Shown: piece by piece, positions 1 to 10,872 of the stretch
How positions within the stretch are numbered: position 1 is the first letter of the stretch
Layout of the letters: every line of letters starts with the position of its first letter
The notes under the pieces: generated by a model
What the model was told of the DNA's origin: nothing
What the model saw: the letters and a program-made list of their open reading frames with translations, nothing else
Databases searched by the model: none
Assembly (NCBI GenBank): GCA_958510875.1
Contig: OY294067.1
Coordinates: forward strand, 281,995,242 to 282,059,241
Direction: 5' to 3'
Origin: Endomychus coccineus
Lineage: Eukaryota; Arthropoda; Insecta; Coleoptera; Endomychidae
DNA: 64,000 nt
Program-made: the position numbers and the translations under genes

Positions 1-279
1 TTAAGTTTATGATGTCAGCACCTCCGTTAGCTATCCATTTTATAATAAATGTCACGTTTTCAACTAAAAGTCAAAATATGTCAAGTTATTATATAGTTTT
101 AAATAATACAAAACTCGGTTACTATAGAAACCAATTGACCGCTATCTTAGACTAACTATTTTATTATTTTTTTCATTACAGATAGTCCGGAAAGTAAATA
201 AAAATGAGTCCGGTAAAAGCTTTTACCGGAAACCGGAAAGTACTAGTTTTAAAAAATATGTATTATGTAGACCATTTGA

Positions 280-480
280 ATTAAATTTTAATACAACATA
301 AAGTATAATTGAACGTCTTTGATCAGCTGTTTCTGAAACATTTCTAATATATCTCCTGTTCCTACAATCATACGATTGATCCGCAGAAGTTTTTGCAAGC
401 GAAATATTGTGCTAACAAAAGTGAAGGAAGTCAGTGATTTATTGGTCACAGTTCATTCGAAATAAATTGAACATCATTCC
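280..480 (+). repeat. Dispersed repeat family, fragment 1 of 3
   Basis: The segment resembles 28100-28280 and 45460-45620 in the same orientation. Shared landmarks are a GTTTCTGAA/TAAAT block, then CTACAATCAT, then GCTAACAAAAGT followed by a GTGAT-rich stretch. It looks like a 3' piece of a non-coding interspersed repeat, with the longer copies at 27640 and 45100. Class unknown. Confidence 0.6.
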
Positions 481-949
481 AAAAGACTGTTAACTAATTC
501 TGTTAATAAATTGAAATGTTTTGAACTATGTCGCCATAGCTTGTGTTCCATGAAATTCATGTTTATGAATCATGATTTGAGAATTTCTCAGTAGAAATAT
601 TACCACCTCTATTTGTAGTGGAAGTAGTATATTTGGTATTGTGGTAATGGATTCTGAGTAATGACTTCAAATTAATCATTTTCGCAACTCCACCGCTGGA
701 TCTCTTATATTTCAAATGTTCTTACTAGTTCTTTCCTGTGCAGTAATCCGAGAAGACTGAATTCAAAATGTTACGAGATGCTTTAGAAATACTACCTCAA
801 TTGATAATCCGAATTACTATTTTCAATAACGATTACCGGATCCTACTCATTTGTATACCTGAAAGTTTTCAATCAATGCATTCTGCTATCTTACATAGTT
901 CCATAATCTCATTTTCTGCATCCTTTTGTGGATGAATTGTTCCCCTGTT

Positions 950-996
950 ACTAAGCTTACGGTAACTGGTGATACTTTTTTTTCCGTAAGCTTAGT
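950..996. repeat. Perfect 13-bp-stem hairpin
   Basis: ACTAAGCTTACGG at 950-962 is the exact reverse complement of 984-996, with a 21-nt loop between. It could be the tip of a small foldback element. No target duplication was recognised. Confidence 0.6.
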
Positions 997-2583
997 GTGA
1001 GGAGAATAATTTCGGGAATGCACGTTTGGAAATAATTCTTCAGCAGAAGTATTACGCTTCCTTAATATGATGTAAATTTAGAATGATTCTTTTGGAACCA
1101 TTCTTATGGAGGACTACAATATTGTACTTTCGTCTAGACAGTTTTTGGAAGTTTGGTGCCGATAAACTCGCTTTAAACTACAGTTTGTTGTGCATTCCAA
1201 TGGAGGAGAGCATTCAGACACTCGAAAAATACCGCAGATTACAAGTATATTGAGTTTATTCAACTCAATAACATTTCAATAGTAATAAACGATAAGTAAC
1301 TTATAATAAATAAATCCAAATTAATTTCTCATTATTTCGTTGGGGGTTGTTCACCCCAGTGATATTTTTCAACCATGCACGAAAGCTAATTCGTGTGGAA
1401 AGTAACTGTAGAGCGAAGCTTGAGGAATTTATATTTTGAGTCTAAAACGTACTCTGAACAATTCGTTACTAACAAAAGGATTGCTGTTTCACCCTATTTG
1501 AAACGTTCATTTAAAAGTCCGAATACAAGTCAACACCATATTGCTGTTTACAGTTTCTCTCGTTCTATTTCAGAGTGGTTTACTTTCCGTTTTACTTGAG
1601 AAACGTCGATAATTTATAATTGGAAGCTATACATGGCGTATTCATTTCCTCAGAACAGTTTCCTTCTGATATTCCATTCAATTTTACAACTTGATCGAGA
1701 TGAAAATATGTTGTTTTACATGAAGTCGTCATGTAGATTGTGGATCTCCAGAAGGTCCGTTCATTGCTAGGAGATGATTTATGAATTCAATTGAAGAAGT
1801 TAGACATAAAATTAGAGAATGAATAATTGATTGATTCAATTAATTAATTTAGGAAACAAATTCGTCAGAATATATTGAATGTTGGCGTGCTTGCTGAGAA
1901 CTCTATGATAATAAATAAGTAACATGCATTACGGCTATAAATTAGGAAGAAATTGAATTTTCTGGAAAAACGAGCAAGAGACACACCTTCAGTTGATTTA
2001 TAGGAGGAAACGTAATTAAACGGGAATGCAAATCACGCAATAAGATCTTAGTAGATTTTACTCGTGAAAGGGGGATACGATAATAATTAATCTGGAACAA
2101 ATTACAAAAGCCTTTAACCCTTATTGAATTTTGTACGGCTGGAAAGCGAAAGATCAGTGCAAACCATGTAACAAGCATTGATTGATTTTTACGTAATTCA
2201 CAAGAGTACATTTGACTATTGACTATTTGGGAAGTTTTTCAAAGGAGTGGTTGGTAACTCTTAAATACAACTTGGCCGAAGTCTTATGATTGTCAAATTC
2301 AAATGAAGTCATTCTAGATCAATTTATTCTTCGCATAGTCATTCAAAATTTTTAAGGGGAGGTATTTGAAAATTCCGAAAATATCTTTCGTGGTCTCTCA
2401 AAGAGATACCTTCCAACGCAAAAATAGTCAGTTTTAGCCTGGGAGGAGCAGGACTTTGCCTGGGGACAATGGACGTTTCTCTAGTGTTTTGGTACTTCAA
2501 GCAGATATTGTCATTGCAGCACTGAAGCTTTTTAGTCGAGGAAATACAACATTTTAGGTCCTAAATTTGTGCAGTGAGAAGAA

Positions 2584-3175
2584 TCAAAATGCGGTTTTTT
2601 GCATCCGATTCCTTGATGCATTTACTCCATTTGCCCACTTTTTAAATCTTATACAAATGAGAAACTGCATTTCTGCATCAAAAAAAATGCATTTTTTCAT
2701 GTGTAATTTTTGAAGCAAATAAATAAAATTTGTTCGGTAATAAATTGTGGAAATCGACCCAAATTTGTTACTCGGTGTTTTTGTTGGGGTCACTGAACAC
2801 GAATATGATGTCAGAAAACCCATCTAAGGTATATAGTCCGGTCAATTTAGACATTCGAAGGTGCATAAAATCCCAACAAGCTGAAAATCAGTAGAATTGT
2901 TCAAAACATAATTATAAATAATATTTAAAAGTTCCCCATCATTCCCGTGTATGGAAAACATTTTATTCAAGGTCAAAGGTCAAGAAAATTAGTTTTTCGC
3001 GATTTTCAGCAAAACGGTAAGTTTTATCATAAAAGCACCTCAGACAAAAATTGTAGATTATAAAATTATCAATAAAAAATGTATCAATACTTTTTTTCCT
3101 ACGAGCCACCGTTTCTGAGATATAACGATTCAAAAAGTTATAAAAGTTGTTATCGTCATAATATGCACACGTTTT
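2584..3175 (-). repeat. Downstream flank of the XPG/CXC element
   Basis: This non-coding block lies directly downstream of the XPG/CXC pseudogene on the minus strand. Its 2840-3175 part recurs inverted at 21675-22015. Its 2584-2830 part recurs inverted at 23000-23330 and includes one unit of the satellite found at 22030-22500 (landmark CTGAACACGAATATGATGTC). The flank is therefore part of a repeated mobile unit, not host DNA. Confidence 0.7.
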
Positions 3176-4263
3176 TCATTCGCCTGATTCGTAAGTTTCA
3201 AATACTTCTTGTTCCTCTTCTTGATCTTCTTTTTCTTCTTCTTCTTCTTCTCCTGCTTCTTCTTCATCTTCATTTTGGATGCAATTAAATTGCGTCAATA
3301 GCGATGTATCGCATGACACTTCGTCGGAATCAAACGAATCCTCCATTGTTTGTGATTCAACGTTAGAGCACGACCGGCCTTGACAATTTGTGCATGCCAG
3401 AGAACAAAACAGTCCGACTTTTTTGCAACCACATTTAGCACTGCATCCCTTTTTGCAGTTGCAAAAAATTGTGTTCAGCATTTTTTCCGGCGCAGGTGGG
3501 AGTAAAATTTGAACTGGCTCTAATATATTGTTGACCAACTTCCAACCCCAGTCTGTAGGGTCTAGCTGATAACCAAGCCACACTTGAACTTGGTAATATA
3601 CCCGAAAAAGATGTTGATGAGCAGCAACTGAGGTTGGAGGAAGACAAGCTAATTGAACTTGTTTTTTGATTTTTAGTATTTTTAACGAAACATGCATATC
3701 GATGCTTATCTAAACAGGTAGTTTTTTTAGGAGCTCCGTACATAGAAAGAAGAAAGCGGATGCCGTTGGTGATAACTTCTTGTTGAGTTGAATTACTCTT
3801 TTTAAAAATTTCAGCACATTGAACTAAATCTTGTTTTTCAAACATTTTGAAAACTGCTGTTTTACCCCTCCTGTAAAATGCAGATGTCGTATCACAGCCA
3901 GTTATTGCGTGTAAAAATAGTATATGATTTTGACACTTTACAAAAGTAGATAAACTTTTTGATGAATATATATCTGATTGATGTTGAGCTTTTCCTGGTT
4001 TTAAGAAAAAAATAGTTTTTTCAGTTGGCGTTCGAGCAGTGAGTAATACGAGTAAGTCTACATCTTCACCAACAACAATAGTTGTATTTGTCAAATTGAA
4101 TTGCTCTATTGCTGTTTCAATAATCAATACATATCAGCATCATTATTAGCTTGTTTTACCAATATATTTTCAGCAGTAAACTTTTCTTTCAACATTGAAA
4201 TGAACCGAGACTTGTTGTGAGTATTCGTAAGAAATTTCTGTTGACTGGTTGGAACTGTCATAA
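3176..4263 (-). pseudogene. XPG/Rad2-like nuclease plus CXC domain, transposon-type, frameshifted
   Basis: Two overlapping minus frames (4127-3435 and 3697-3176) join across a frameshift near 3650-3690, and a further upstream piece (4263-4130) joins after another break near 4125. Read in order, the protein shows a DAD...ET acidic stretch, then GEDVDLLVLL, then HAITGCDTTSAF followed by a basic RRGK. This order mirrors the XPG-I acidic motifs and the GCD-type helix-hairpin-helix entry of FEN1/XPG nucleases. After a linker (LPPTSVAA, WLG, DWGW, LPPAPEK) comes a CXC (tesmin/TSO1-like) domain, CNCKKGCSAKCGC and onward to CSN, and a Glu-rich tail. XPG combined with a Cys-rich finger recalls Academ-type DNA transposons. 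That class assignment is an inference from memory. The TA microsatellite at 4287 cuts off the 5' end. Confidence 0.72.
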
Positions 4264-4280
4264 GTTCATCAAATAAATAA

Positions 4281-4286
<6 letters not shown>

Positions 4287-4361
<75 letters not shown>
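4287..4361. repeat. (TA)n microsatellite
   Basis: An almost pure TA run of about 75 bp at the 5' end of the XPG/CXC pseudogene and next to the foldback at 4393-4594. The apparent YIYIYI open frames across it are repeat artefacts. Confidence 0.95.
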
Positions 4362-4364
<3 letters not shown>

Positions 4365-4392
4365 TCTTCTTAGGTTCTCGCGGACGTAATGT

Positions 4393-4591
4393 GTAGAACT
4401 GGATTCTCGGGTATTGATCCGCGTTGTGTGGTTTCGGTCCTCAAAAGGACCAATTTCACGACGTTTCGGCAAAGTCGCATTTGCCATCTTCAGGTGATTC
4501 GACCGTAGAGTCTGGAAAATCTAGGCGAACTCAGTTGAACTTTTGAGGACCGAAACCACACAACGCGGATCAATACCCGAGAATCCAGTTC

Positions 4592-4594
<3 letters not shown>
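4393..4594. mobile_element. Foldback unit: 55-bp inverted arms around a hammerhead-like motif
   Basis: Positions 4393-4447 and 4540-4594 are inverted copies of each other with a constant coordinate sum (8987), so no indel separates them. The 92-bp middle holds one minus-strand hammerhead-like motif. A further TA run follows at 4595-4622. I read it as a truncated head-to-head copy of a PLE 3' end, as in other foldbacks of this window. No coding remains. Confidence 0.7.
4456..4497 (-). ncRNA. Hammerhead-like ribozyme motif (GUC type)
   Basis: On the minus strand: stem I UCAC/GUGA (4 bp), core CUGAAGA, stem II GGCAAA/UUUGCC (6 perfect pairs, loop UGCGAC), GAAA, a 2-bp AC/GU stem III without a real loop, and cleavage triplet GUC. 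This is the layout of the minimal type I hammerheads described in Penelope-like elements, which are thought to act mainly as dimers. One unpaired U sits between A9 and stem II, a deviation shared by all copies in this window. It is the best preserved GUC-type copy here. Confidence 0.7.
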
Positions 4595-4622
<28 letters not shown>

Positions 4623-4624
<2 letters not shown>

Positions 4625-4923
4625 CTTAAGAGATATAGAATTAAATTTTCTGAATTATGAAGATAACTTAGATAATTTAACATAGGATTATAAAGATGAA
4701 TAAACGTAAAAGATTGAACCATAGGCGGGATTCGAACCCACATTTCTGGATTTCTAGTCCAGGGTGTTTAATTGGTAAACACCCTGGACTAGAAATCCAG
4801 AAATGTGGGTTCGAATCCCGCCTATGGTTCAATCTTTTACGTTTATTCATCTTTATAATCCTATGTTAAATTATCTAAGTTATCTTCATAATTCAGAAAA
4901 GTTAATTCTATATCTCTTAAGTT
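4623..4923. repeat. 301-bp near-perfect palindrome with tRNA-like core
   Basis: Arms 4623-4765 and 4781-4923 are inverted copies with coordinate sum 9546 throughout. I saw one mismatch near the outer end. The centre is a GTTT-AATTGGT-AAAC hairpin that looks like a tRNA D arm. Each arm then reads outward through an anticodon arm, a T arm, and about 90 bp of AT-rich sequence. TA runs bound it on both sides (4595-4622 and 4965-5038). Confidence 0.9.
4766..4830 (+). pseudogene. tRNA-Ser(AGA)-like partial sequence, duplicated inverted
   Basis: D-arm-like hairpin 4766-4780; anticodon stem CTGGA/TCCAG (4784-4788, 4796-4800) with loop CTAGAAA giving anticodon AGA (4791-4793); T arm GTGGG-TTCGAAT-CCCGC (4805-4821); then CTATGGTTC. 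The mirror copy lies at 4716-4780 on the minus strand. The anticodon arm matches eukaryotic tRNA-Ser(AGA). However, the long serine variable arm is absent and there is no 5' acceptor strand to pair with the 3' strand, so this is not a functional tRNA gene. It may be the head of a tRNA-derived SINE or a captured tRNA fragment. Confidence 0.6.
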
Positions 4924-4963
4924 ACATACACGATAGTGGCCAATTAGGCAAAGAAACTTTAAA

Positions 4964-4964
<1 letters not shown>

Positions 4965-5038
<74 letters not shown>
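4965..5038. repeat. (TA)n microsatellite
   Basis: A nearly pure TA run of about 74 bp bordering the tRNA-like palindrome on the right. Confidence 0.95.
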
Positions 5039-5040
<2 letters not shown>

Positions 5041-5042
<2 letters not shown>

Positions 5043-7420
5043 TTATCCTACTACTTTCCGAGCGTCCGTACATTGACGGATTGCTTTCTTCCAAGCGTCC
5101 GGTTCCTACAGAGCGTCCGTATACGGACGCTTGGAAGTTCCCCTGTAGTAAATCATTCATACTTGTTCGCTGAAACCGTTGGCAAAAATTTGTCTGGACG
5201 CTCAGATGCTAGTGCAACCTGTCGTTTTGTGTATTAAAAGTATAGTGATAGTACAACGTGTGTCGTGTGCCGTTAGAGGCGTTCGCTACAATTCCTGTAT
5301 ATTAGTCAGGTGTATGCAGTACTTTCAGCCTGTCGATTTGTAGGCGTCCTCGACGTCGAGGAGAAATGACAACGCCGTATTCTGATAGTTATTCTGCATT
5401 ATTCTCATTTTTCTTGCATTTCAAACTTTACGCTCAGTTCTTTTGATTGAGCAAGTATCTGACTATGGTTATAACTAGGAAGTAGCGTACATTACAGTAA
5501 TTATAAAAAACGTTATTCCGATATCCATACTTAATAATTGATCGCACCTATGGTTAGTACCAAACTTATCATGTAGGCGACACCACAAATTGATGCGCTC
5601 TCTTCCACTTTACGCATTGATTGTTATCACAAAGATGCGTATTGACAAATATCTGATCTTTGAGGTATCCCGAATAAGATTTATTACATCCATGGAATCT
5701 GTAAATTACGCTCATTCTTTGTTCTTTATAATTGTATGGTTTTTGTTTTAGTTGATTTTTATTGTGATGTATTGTTGGAGTTCTACAGAGTATCATCCTG
5801 ACAGCGGAAACTCTTGAGGAATTCTAAAATGTCGATACTTAGAGTTGGTGTTTTTTCGAGAATAAACATATCGAAAAGTTGAATTAAGTTGTTCACTAGC
5901 CGCATTAACATCAATCTTATATTGAATAGATAAACGCTTTCTTTTTCTGGAATCCGCATTCTCAATATAAAAGACAAGTTTTAACTTAACCAAAATAATT
6001 ACACAGTTACACACCCACCATATGATTTTTATTATTTGTAACGAATTGGCGAGTGTTGGGTAAGATCAGGGTGTACGTAGGGGTCAATAAACTTTGAGGT
6101 AATATCAATTCATCGTTAATCCCAACGACATTAATTCTGTGTCGTCTCATCATCGCAATTAAGAGATAATTTTACATAATATATTTTCATGTATTGCTGA
6201 AAAACCAAATGATAAATTCCGTAAAAGTAAACTTCTCTGCAACTTGAAGGTGTTCGACGATCGGCGAGTCCGTAAATATAGGTTCAGATAAATGATAATT
6301 GGATCATTTGGTTGAGATTATAAGTTTTGATTACCCAAGCAGCGTAATTTTTCTCTAGAGGTTTTATCGAAAAAAAGAGTTGCGACATCTATATGGTGAA
6401 TCAATCTAATTAAACTTTTGTTGTAGAGTCTATTGAATTGAATTCGATCCCCAAAATTTTTTAGTTCAAGCCGGTGAGAGCTAGGTTGATTTATATCTTT
6501 ATATTATTAATATTATTGCATTTTACTATGAAAGAACAGAATATCAGATTGGTCACAATGTTTAGATGGAATAATATGTTATTATGTCCGATTCGCATAG
6601 TAGATTAAGAATCTGTAAGGGAATTTATCTATAAATGATATTTAAAGATTTAATTTCAGTATTAATTTCTGGATTAATTTTAATTGTTTGTGTTCTAGAG
6701 TTGCTTTTTTTACTTTAAAAATATTTTCGATAGAACAAGTTGTTCCATATCAAGCTAGTTAAATAGTTTATTATATTTCTTCAGTTATTAATAAATTTTT
6801 TAATATTCCTTTATATATTGCCATTTATACATTCCAACCGATTCCTACGACGAATCTACTGTATGCCCTTCTCCATTTTATTGAAACTGTTGTGAATCAG
6901 GACAGCAGCTGTAATTCTGGAAAACAAAAATGTCCCGAGTAGGAAATTCCCCAGTTATCGCCTTAGCGTGTGCCCGTTTCCTTTTCTTCATCCAGATAAT
7001 GATAATGAGGCCCATAGGAATTAAATCATTACTGATTATGTTTTCTTTCATGCGAAAGGTGATCCATATCTAGGTGTCTATATAGCATGCATATCCGGAA
7101 TTTCATATCCCAAACTAAAAAATAAGAAAAATTCATATCAAATCAAGTCCGGAAATGTTTCAATAAAGAGCTACGGAGCTTTAAAGATGAAGACTGAAAG
7201 ATGTTTTTCGTTTTATGACTCAGGAATCATAACATGCCAAGCTTTCAATTTTGGTAATTTGGCTTTAGTGATTATCGATGCAAAATTCCTTATATGGTAG
7301 GTACTGGTCGACGAAGCTTCTTAACAGAAGCGACGGTACGGGGAACTTGCAATACATTTTCTGCATCATTTTATTTTATTTTGAAACTAATTATTGGTTT
7401 TTGAAAAAATTTTGCTTCAA
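5041..7420. other. No confident gene; short palindromic motifs and decayed frames
   Basis: Near 5060-5135 the motif GCGTCCG recurs several times, once as a perfect palindrome. Minus-strand frames at 5569-6014 look compositionally coding-like but match no family I recognise, and they are split across frames. An approximately 85-bp segment at 7005-7090 resembles 10905-11000 (CATTACTGATTATGTTT, then GGTGATC, TCTAGRTGTC) and is probably a dispersed repeat. Confidence 0.5.
5112..5131. repeat. 20-bp perfect palindrome
   Basis: AGCGTCCGTATACGGACGCT is its own reverse complement. Partial GCGTCCG copies lie at about 5063 and 5093. Meaning unknown; it may be the end of a lost element. Confidence 0.6.
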
Positions 7421-7424
7421 TAAA

Positions 7425-7830
7425 GTATTCAAGGAAAATCTATTTGAAAATGATGGAAATGGACCTTTTATAATTCCTCCTCACTTTAATGGTGAAACAT
7501 ATTTCAATTTATTGGAGAACGACCTTACAGATCTAATAGTTGATGTAACATACGCAAATAGATCAGTAAGTTGGTTTATGCATGATGGAGCACCTCCTCA
7601 TTTTAGTTATATTTACCCTCAAAAGAGGATAATGCTGTACAGTTGCGTGGCCTCATCGTTTACCTGATTAACAATCCTCAGATTCTGTTCCATGGGGTTA
7701 TTAAATGTACTAGGTGCAAATTGAAAATGAGAGAAATCTTGAACAAATAGTAATAGAGCAATACGAGATAATTCAAAATAAAGAAGGCTTATTTGAGAGA
7801 GATCATCCATGAGGAATCGACTAGAAAGAC
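7425..7830 (+). pseudogene. Mariner/Tc1-type transposase fragment (DDE core)
   Basis: The plus frame contains FKENLFENDGNGPFIIPP, HFNGETYFNLLENDL and WFMHDGAPPHF, the conserved block of the DDE/D core with the second catalytic Asp in MHDGAPPHF. A frameshift near 7615 separates this from a decayed WPH..SPD-like block around 7645-7690 that would hold the third acidic residue. N-terminal DNA-binding domains and inverted termini are not visible. It is a relic. Confidence 0.75.
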
Positions 7831-8000
7831 GGACATTTACAGGACAATGTTATATTTGTTAATTTTTGCCATTTAATATTGAATCGAGTTATATGGCATA
7901 AAGTATGTTCTGGTGTAGCGGCCAAATGATAAATGCAATCCACTTAAAATTTGGATACTATGAATGAGGAACTATCATACTTATAAAATTGAAATTTTGT

Positions 8001-8035
8001 CAAGTACCTTTCAGCTACCAAGTAGCCATCATCAG
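8001..8035 (-). ncRNA. Hammerhead-like motif, degenerate
   Basis: Minus strand: CUGAUGA, then stem II GGCUAC/GUAGCU (6 pairs including one G-U), then GAAA and a possible AG/CU 2-bp stem III before CUU. Stem I is weak. The neighbouring 8050-8130 resembles the PLE-like insert at 31080-31260. Confidence 0.45.
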
Positions 8036-8980
8036 AGTAAACAGAACAGTATTGTTAGTGGATAAGAGCGATTGTTTCTTATTTATAGTGTTATAGTGTG
8101 GACTCTTTCATTGCTTATCAGAAATTTTAACACAAATTATGGAATGATTCTCGAAACTCACTGGCTTAAAAGTTCAAAGAGGTACGACCGTTTTTGAGTT
8201 ATTGAGTAGTACGGATTGTCGAAATACTCGACACTTTTCGCTCTGTTTCGCGCGTCATTTGGAGCGCTATAATCATCCGGCCGATTGACGATTGTAGGAA
8301 GAAATATTATAACAACACGTTCACTGCCGATCACACCAGCAGGTGCGGCACCCGATGAAGGGATAGCGCGTTCCGTCAATAGTCCAGGCATTTAAGGAGG
8401 AAAATCGACGATTTTTGTCTGAATTTCCGCGAGGTCTAATTTTGGTCTATTCTATGTATTTTGACACGCTGAAAACGATGGTGTAGTTTAAATTCGCCTT
8501 AACCCTGTGCTCAAAAAGCTATGGCCATATTTTGAAGCAAAAATGGCCTTTTTTAATTTTTTTGCGTGTTGAGACAAAGCTTTGAGTTGTATGGAAAAAT
8601 TTTTGAACAAAAGTTTTTGGAAAAATTAATACGCAATTTTTGACTTTGGTCCGAAGTCGATTCGAGGTCGTGGGCCCAAGATAGGGTCCATTTACTCTGT
8701 TTTTTTTAGCACATTGAAAAATTGAGTATATGTCAGAGTTTTAGTTTTTTTCATATTCTGTTTCGGTGGAAACATAGTATTTTTATTTCTTCTCTTTCGG
8801 TTTCTGGTATTTTGACCTACCTCATTTTTTGGCGCCAAGAAAAGCCATTTTGAAAAATCTGTATTCTACGAATTCCAGTCGAAATACTCAAGTTCTCGAT
8901 CTAAAACCAAATTGATTCGAAAGATTTTATTATTCTGCACTCAGTATCCGAAATTCAATCATTTTGGTTCAGAGACATAA
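8036..8980. other. No recognisable gene
   Basis: Repeat-like non-coding sequence with several TTGGCGCC/ATTTTGAAAA phrases that continue into the tandem duplication at 8981. No frame of note. Confidence 0.5.
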
Positions 8981-9186
8981 CTTTGGCGCCATTTTGAAAA
9001 TTTTGAACATCTTAAAAATTCAAATCTTTTGGGGTTAGAAATCTTTCACGGAATTCAAATTCTACGTTCTTTAAGAGATTTTCCTTTGGCGCCATTTTGA
9101 AAATTTTGAACATCTTAAAAATTCAAATCTTTTGGGGTTAGAAATCTTTCACGGAATTCAAATTCTACGTTCTTTAAGAGATTTTC
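8981..9186. repeat. Exact-looking 103-bp tandem duplication
   Basis: Two adjacent copies start at 8981 and 9084 with CTTTGGCGCCATTTTG and run through AATTCAAATTCTACG to TTAAGAGATTTT. I saw no differences between them, suggesting a recent duplication. Confidence 0.9.
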
Positions 9187-9636
9187 ATAGTGACTATTTT
9201 AAGTCCAAGCAGATCGATTTGAGTCGAGTAGAAATGAAGCTATCCTAATAAATGAGTTTGGACCTCTGAAGGGCCCAATTTTGGGTCTATCAACAAAGGT
9301 CATTTGGGTATGAAACAGCGTACGGGAATTCGTTCACAATTTCAATTTATAACGAATTTCATCATAAAAACTAGCGCGGAATTTCATTTAGCGGCAATAA
9401 GCGAGGGCCGGTACAATAATACTTTTTTAAATGCTTAAAAATGGACCAGACTGCTTATAATCATTTTGTGTAAATGTGTGAGTGTATGTAGACGTGTGAA
9501 CGTGTATATGTGATCGTGACATGATGTCATTATAGGGTGTTACAAAACAAATTTCAATATTTAAACAAAAAAAATGAATAATTTGTTTTTTTTCACATTT
9601 ATATTTTATTGAAAAATTATCTATATGTCTAATTAT

Positions 9637-10150
9637 TCACAAATAACCTGAGTTTTCGTTATCACTGTCAGCATATATTGATAATGATGTAATATGACCA
9701 TTATTGATATACGGATCATCGTGATCTGCTTCATCATCTAAGTTTGATAAAATTTGATCGTCGCAATTGTCATTGATAACATCATTGATACCGTCATCAT
9801 CTTCATCATCGTGTTTATTTTCATCCATACCCTTATCAAAATCATCATCATCTAATATACTCATTTCTGGCTCTGGGCAATTAGAACATTCTTTACCTTC
9901 AAAATGCTTACATAATGAGCTACAAGGTGGTCCTAATTTTGAGCATGAACATTTACCAGTACAATTTTTCATACAACCACAAGATATTATTTTGATCAAC
10001 TTATTGGGACGTGCATTTTTACTTTTTGTAAGTCCATTCGGACTATTTCTCCAAACCCATTACATTGGATCAATGGTTTTATTACCGATCCAAACCTGAA
10101 CTTGATAATGATCCTAAAAATATGTTGCTTTGCAGCATCATCGTATTTTC
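9637..10150 (-). pseudogene. CXC (tesmin/TSO1-like) domain tail of the XPG/CXC transposon protein
   Basis: The open minus frame 9999-9637 begins with CGCMKNCTGKCSCSKLGPPC, continues through SLCKHFEGKECSN, and ends in an Asp-rich acidic tail (DDDDFDKG, DEDDDG). Upstream, in shifting frames to about 10150, the QVQVWIGN and WRNSPNGL phrases match the linker between the XPG and CXC parts of the pseudogene at 3176-4263. The XPG part itself is missing. The same acidic tail logic (Glu-rich there, Asp-rich here) suggests a conserved C-terminal feature. Likely DNA-binding by analogy with CXC proteins. Broken. Confidence 0.75.
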
Positions 10151-10212
10151 ATATGGTTACCGTGTGATGCCTTGGCATAATGTAATCGTTTCGCTGGCAT
10201 AAAAATTGGGAG

Positions 10213-10430
10213 CAAGGTAACCATATGAAAATACGATAATGCTGCAAAGCAACATATTGTTAGCGTGTTCGGTAATCAAACCATTGATCCAACGAAATGG
10301 GGTTGGAGGAATAGTCCGAATGGACTTACTCCTATACAAACAATAAAAATGCACGTCCCGATGAATTGATCAAAATAATCCCTCGTGATTGTAAATAAAA
10401 TTGTACTGGTAAATGTTTGTGAAAAATTTA
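10213..10430 (+). pseudogene. Inverted, decayed copy of the CXC-family linker
   Basis: The plus strand mirrors the upstream part of the previous entry: GCAAAGCAACATAT, a WGW-like stretch, SEWT, NARPDELIKII, then CXC-like remains with stops. It forms the other arm of the foldback. Confidence 0.65.
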
Positions 10431-10872
10431 GGATTACCTTGTAACTCATATGTAAGCATTGTGAAGGTGAAGAATGTTCTAGTTTCCTCCAGTCAGAAAT
10501 CGGTATATCAGCTGATGATGATTTTGATATGTAACACCCTATAACGACATCTTGTCACGGTCACATATACACCACACGTTCACATACACTCACATTCACA
10601 CAAAACGATTATAAGCATTCAGGTGCATTTTAAAACATTGAAAAAAGGATAGTTTCTCGCGCGGAATCTATTGTACCGTCCCTCGTTTATTGCCGCTAAA
10701 TGAAATTCCGCGCTAGTTTCTTATGATGAAATTCGTTATAACTTGGAATTGTGAACGAATTTCCGTACTTTGTTTCAAATCTGAATAGCCGATGTAATTC
10801 TCTGTTTGCTCTAAGACTTTGTCCATAGGCCCAAAATTGGGCCCTCTAGAGGCTCAAACACATTTATTAGGA

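Larger units (their letters stand above)
1..2583. other. Non-coding AT-rich stretch
   Basis: No frame here resembles a known protein. The open frames are short and low in information. It contains one fragment of a dispersed repeat near 280-480 and one short hairpin at 950-996, both listed separately. Nothing else is supported. Confidence 0.6.
9244..10872. mobile_element. Foldback DNA element with ~300-bp inverted termini carrying CXC ORF pieces
   Basis: The left terminus (9244-9545, starting TCCTAATAAATG) and the right terminus (10548-10872, ending CATTTATTAGGA) are diverged inverted copies, sharing for example TAGCGCGGAATTTCATTTA. The inner parts are also inverted copies: the left arm runs to 10161 and the right arm starts at 10213, around a spacer of about 51 bp. 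The whole is thus a head-to-head duplication of one end of an element, including its CXC-coding tail. Size difference between arms (918 against 660 bp) reflects loss of the CXC exon-like part on the right. Target duplication was not determined. Confidence 0.7.

Noticed and set aside
3079..3288. Plus-strand leucine-rich ORF
   Set aside because: It is the antisense of the Glu-rich tail of the XPG/CXC pseudogene.
4730..4830. Functional tRNA-Ser gene pair
   Set aside because: The anticodon and T arms are good, but the 5' acceptor strand and serine variable arm are missing. The two halves share one D-like hairpin as palindrome hinge.
4269..5237. Open frames made largely of alternating Tyr-Ile near 4269-4487 and 4803-5237
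   Set aside because: They are translations of TA microsatellites and have no coding value. The same holds at 11794-12143 and 21483-21677.
9767..10099. Plus-strand serine-rich 110-codon ORF
   Set aside because: It is the antisense of the Asp-rich tail and CXC domain on the minus strand.
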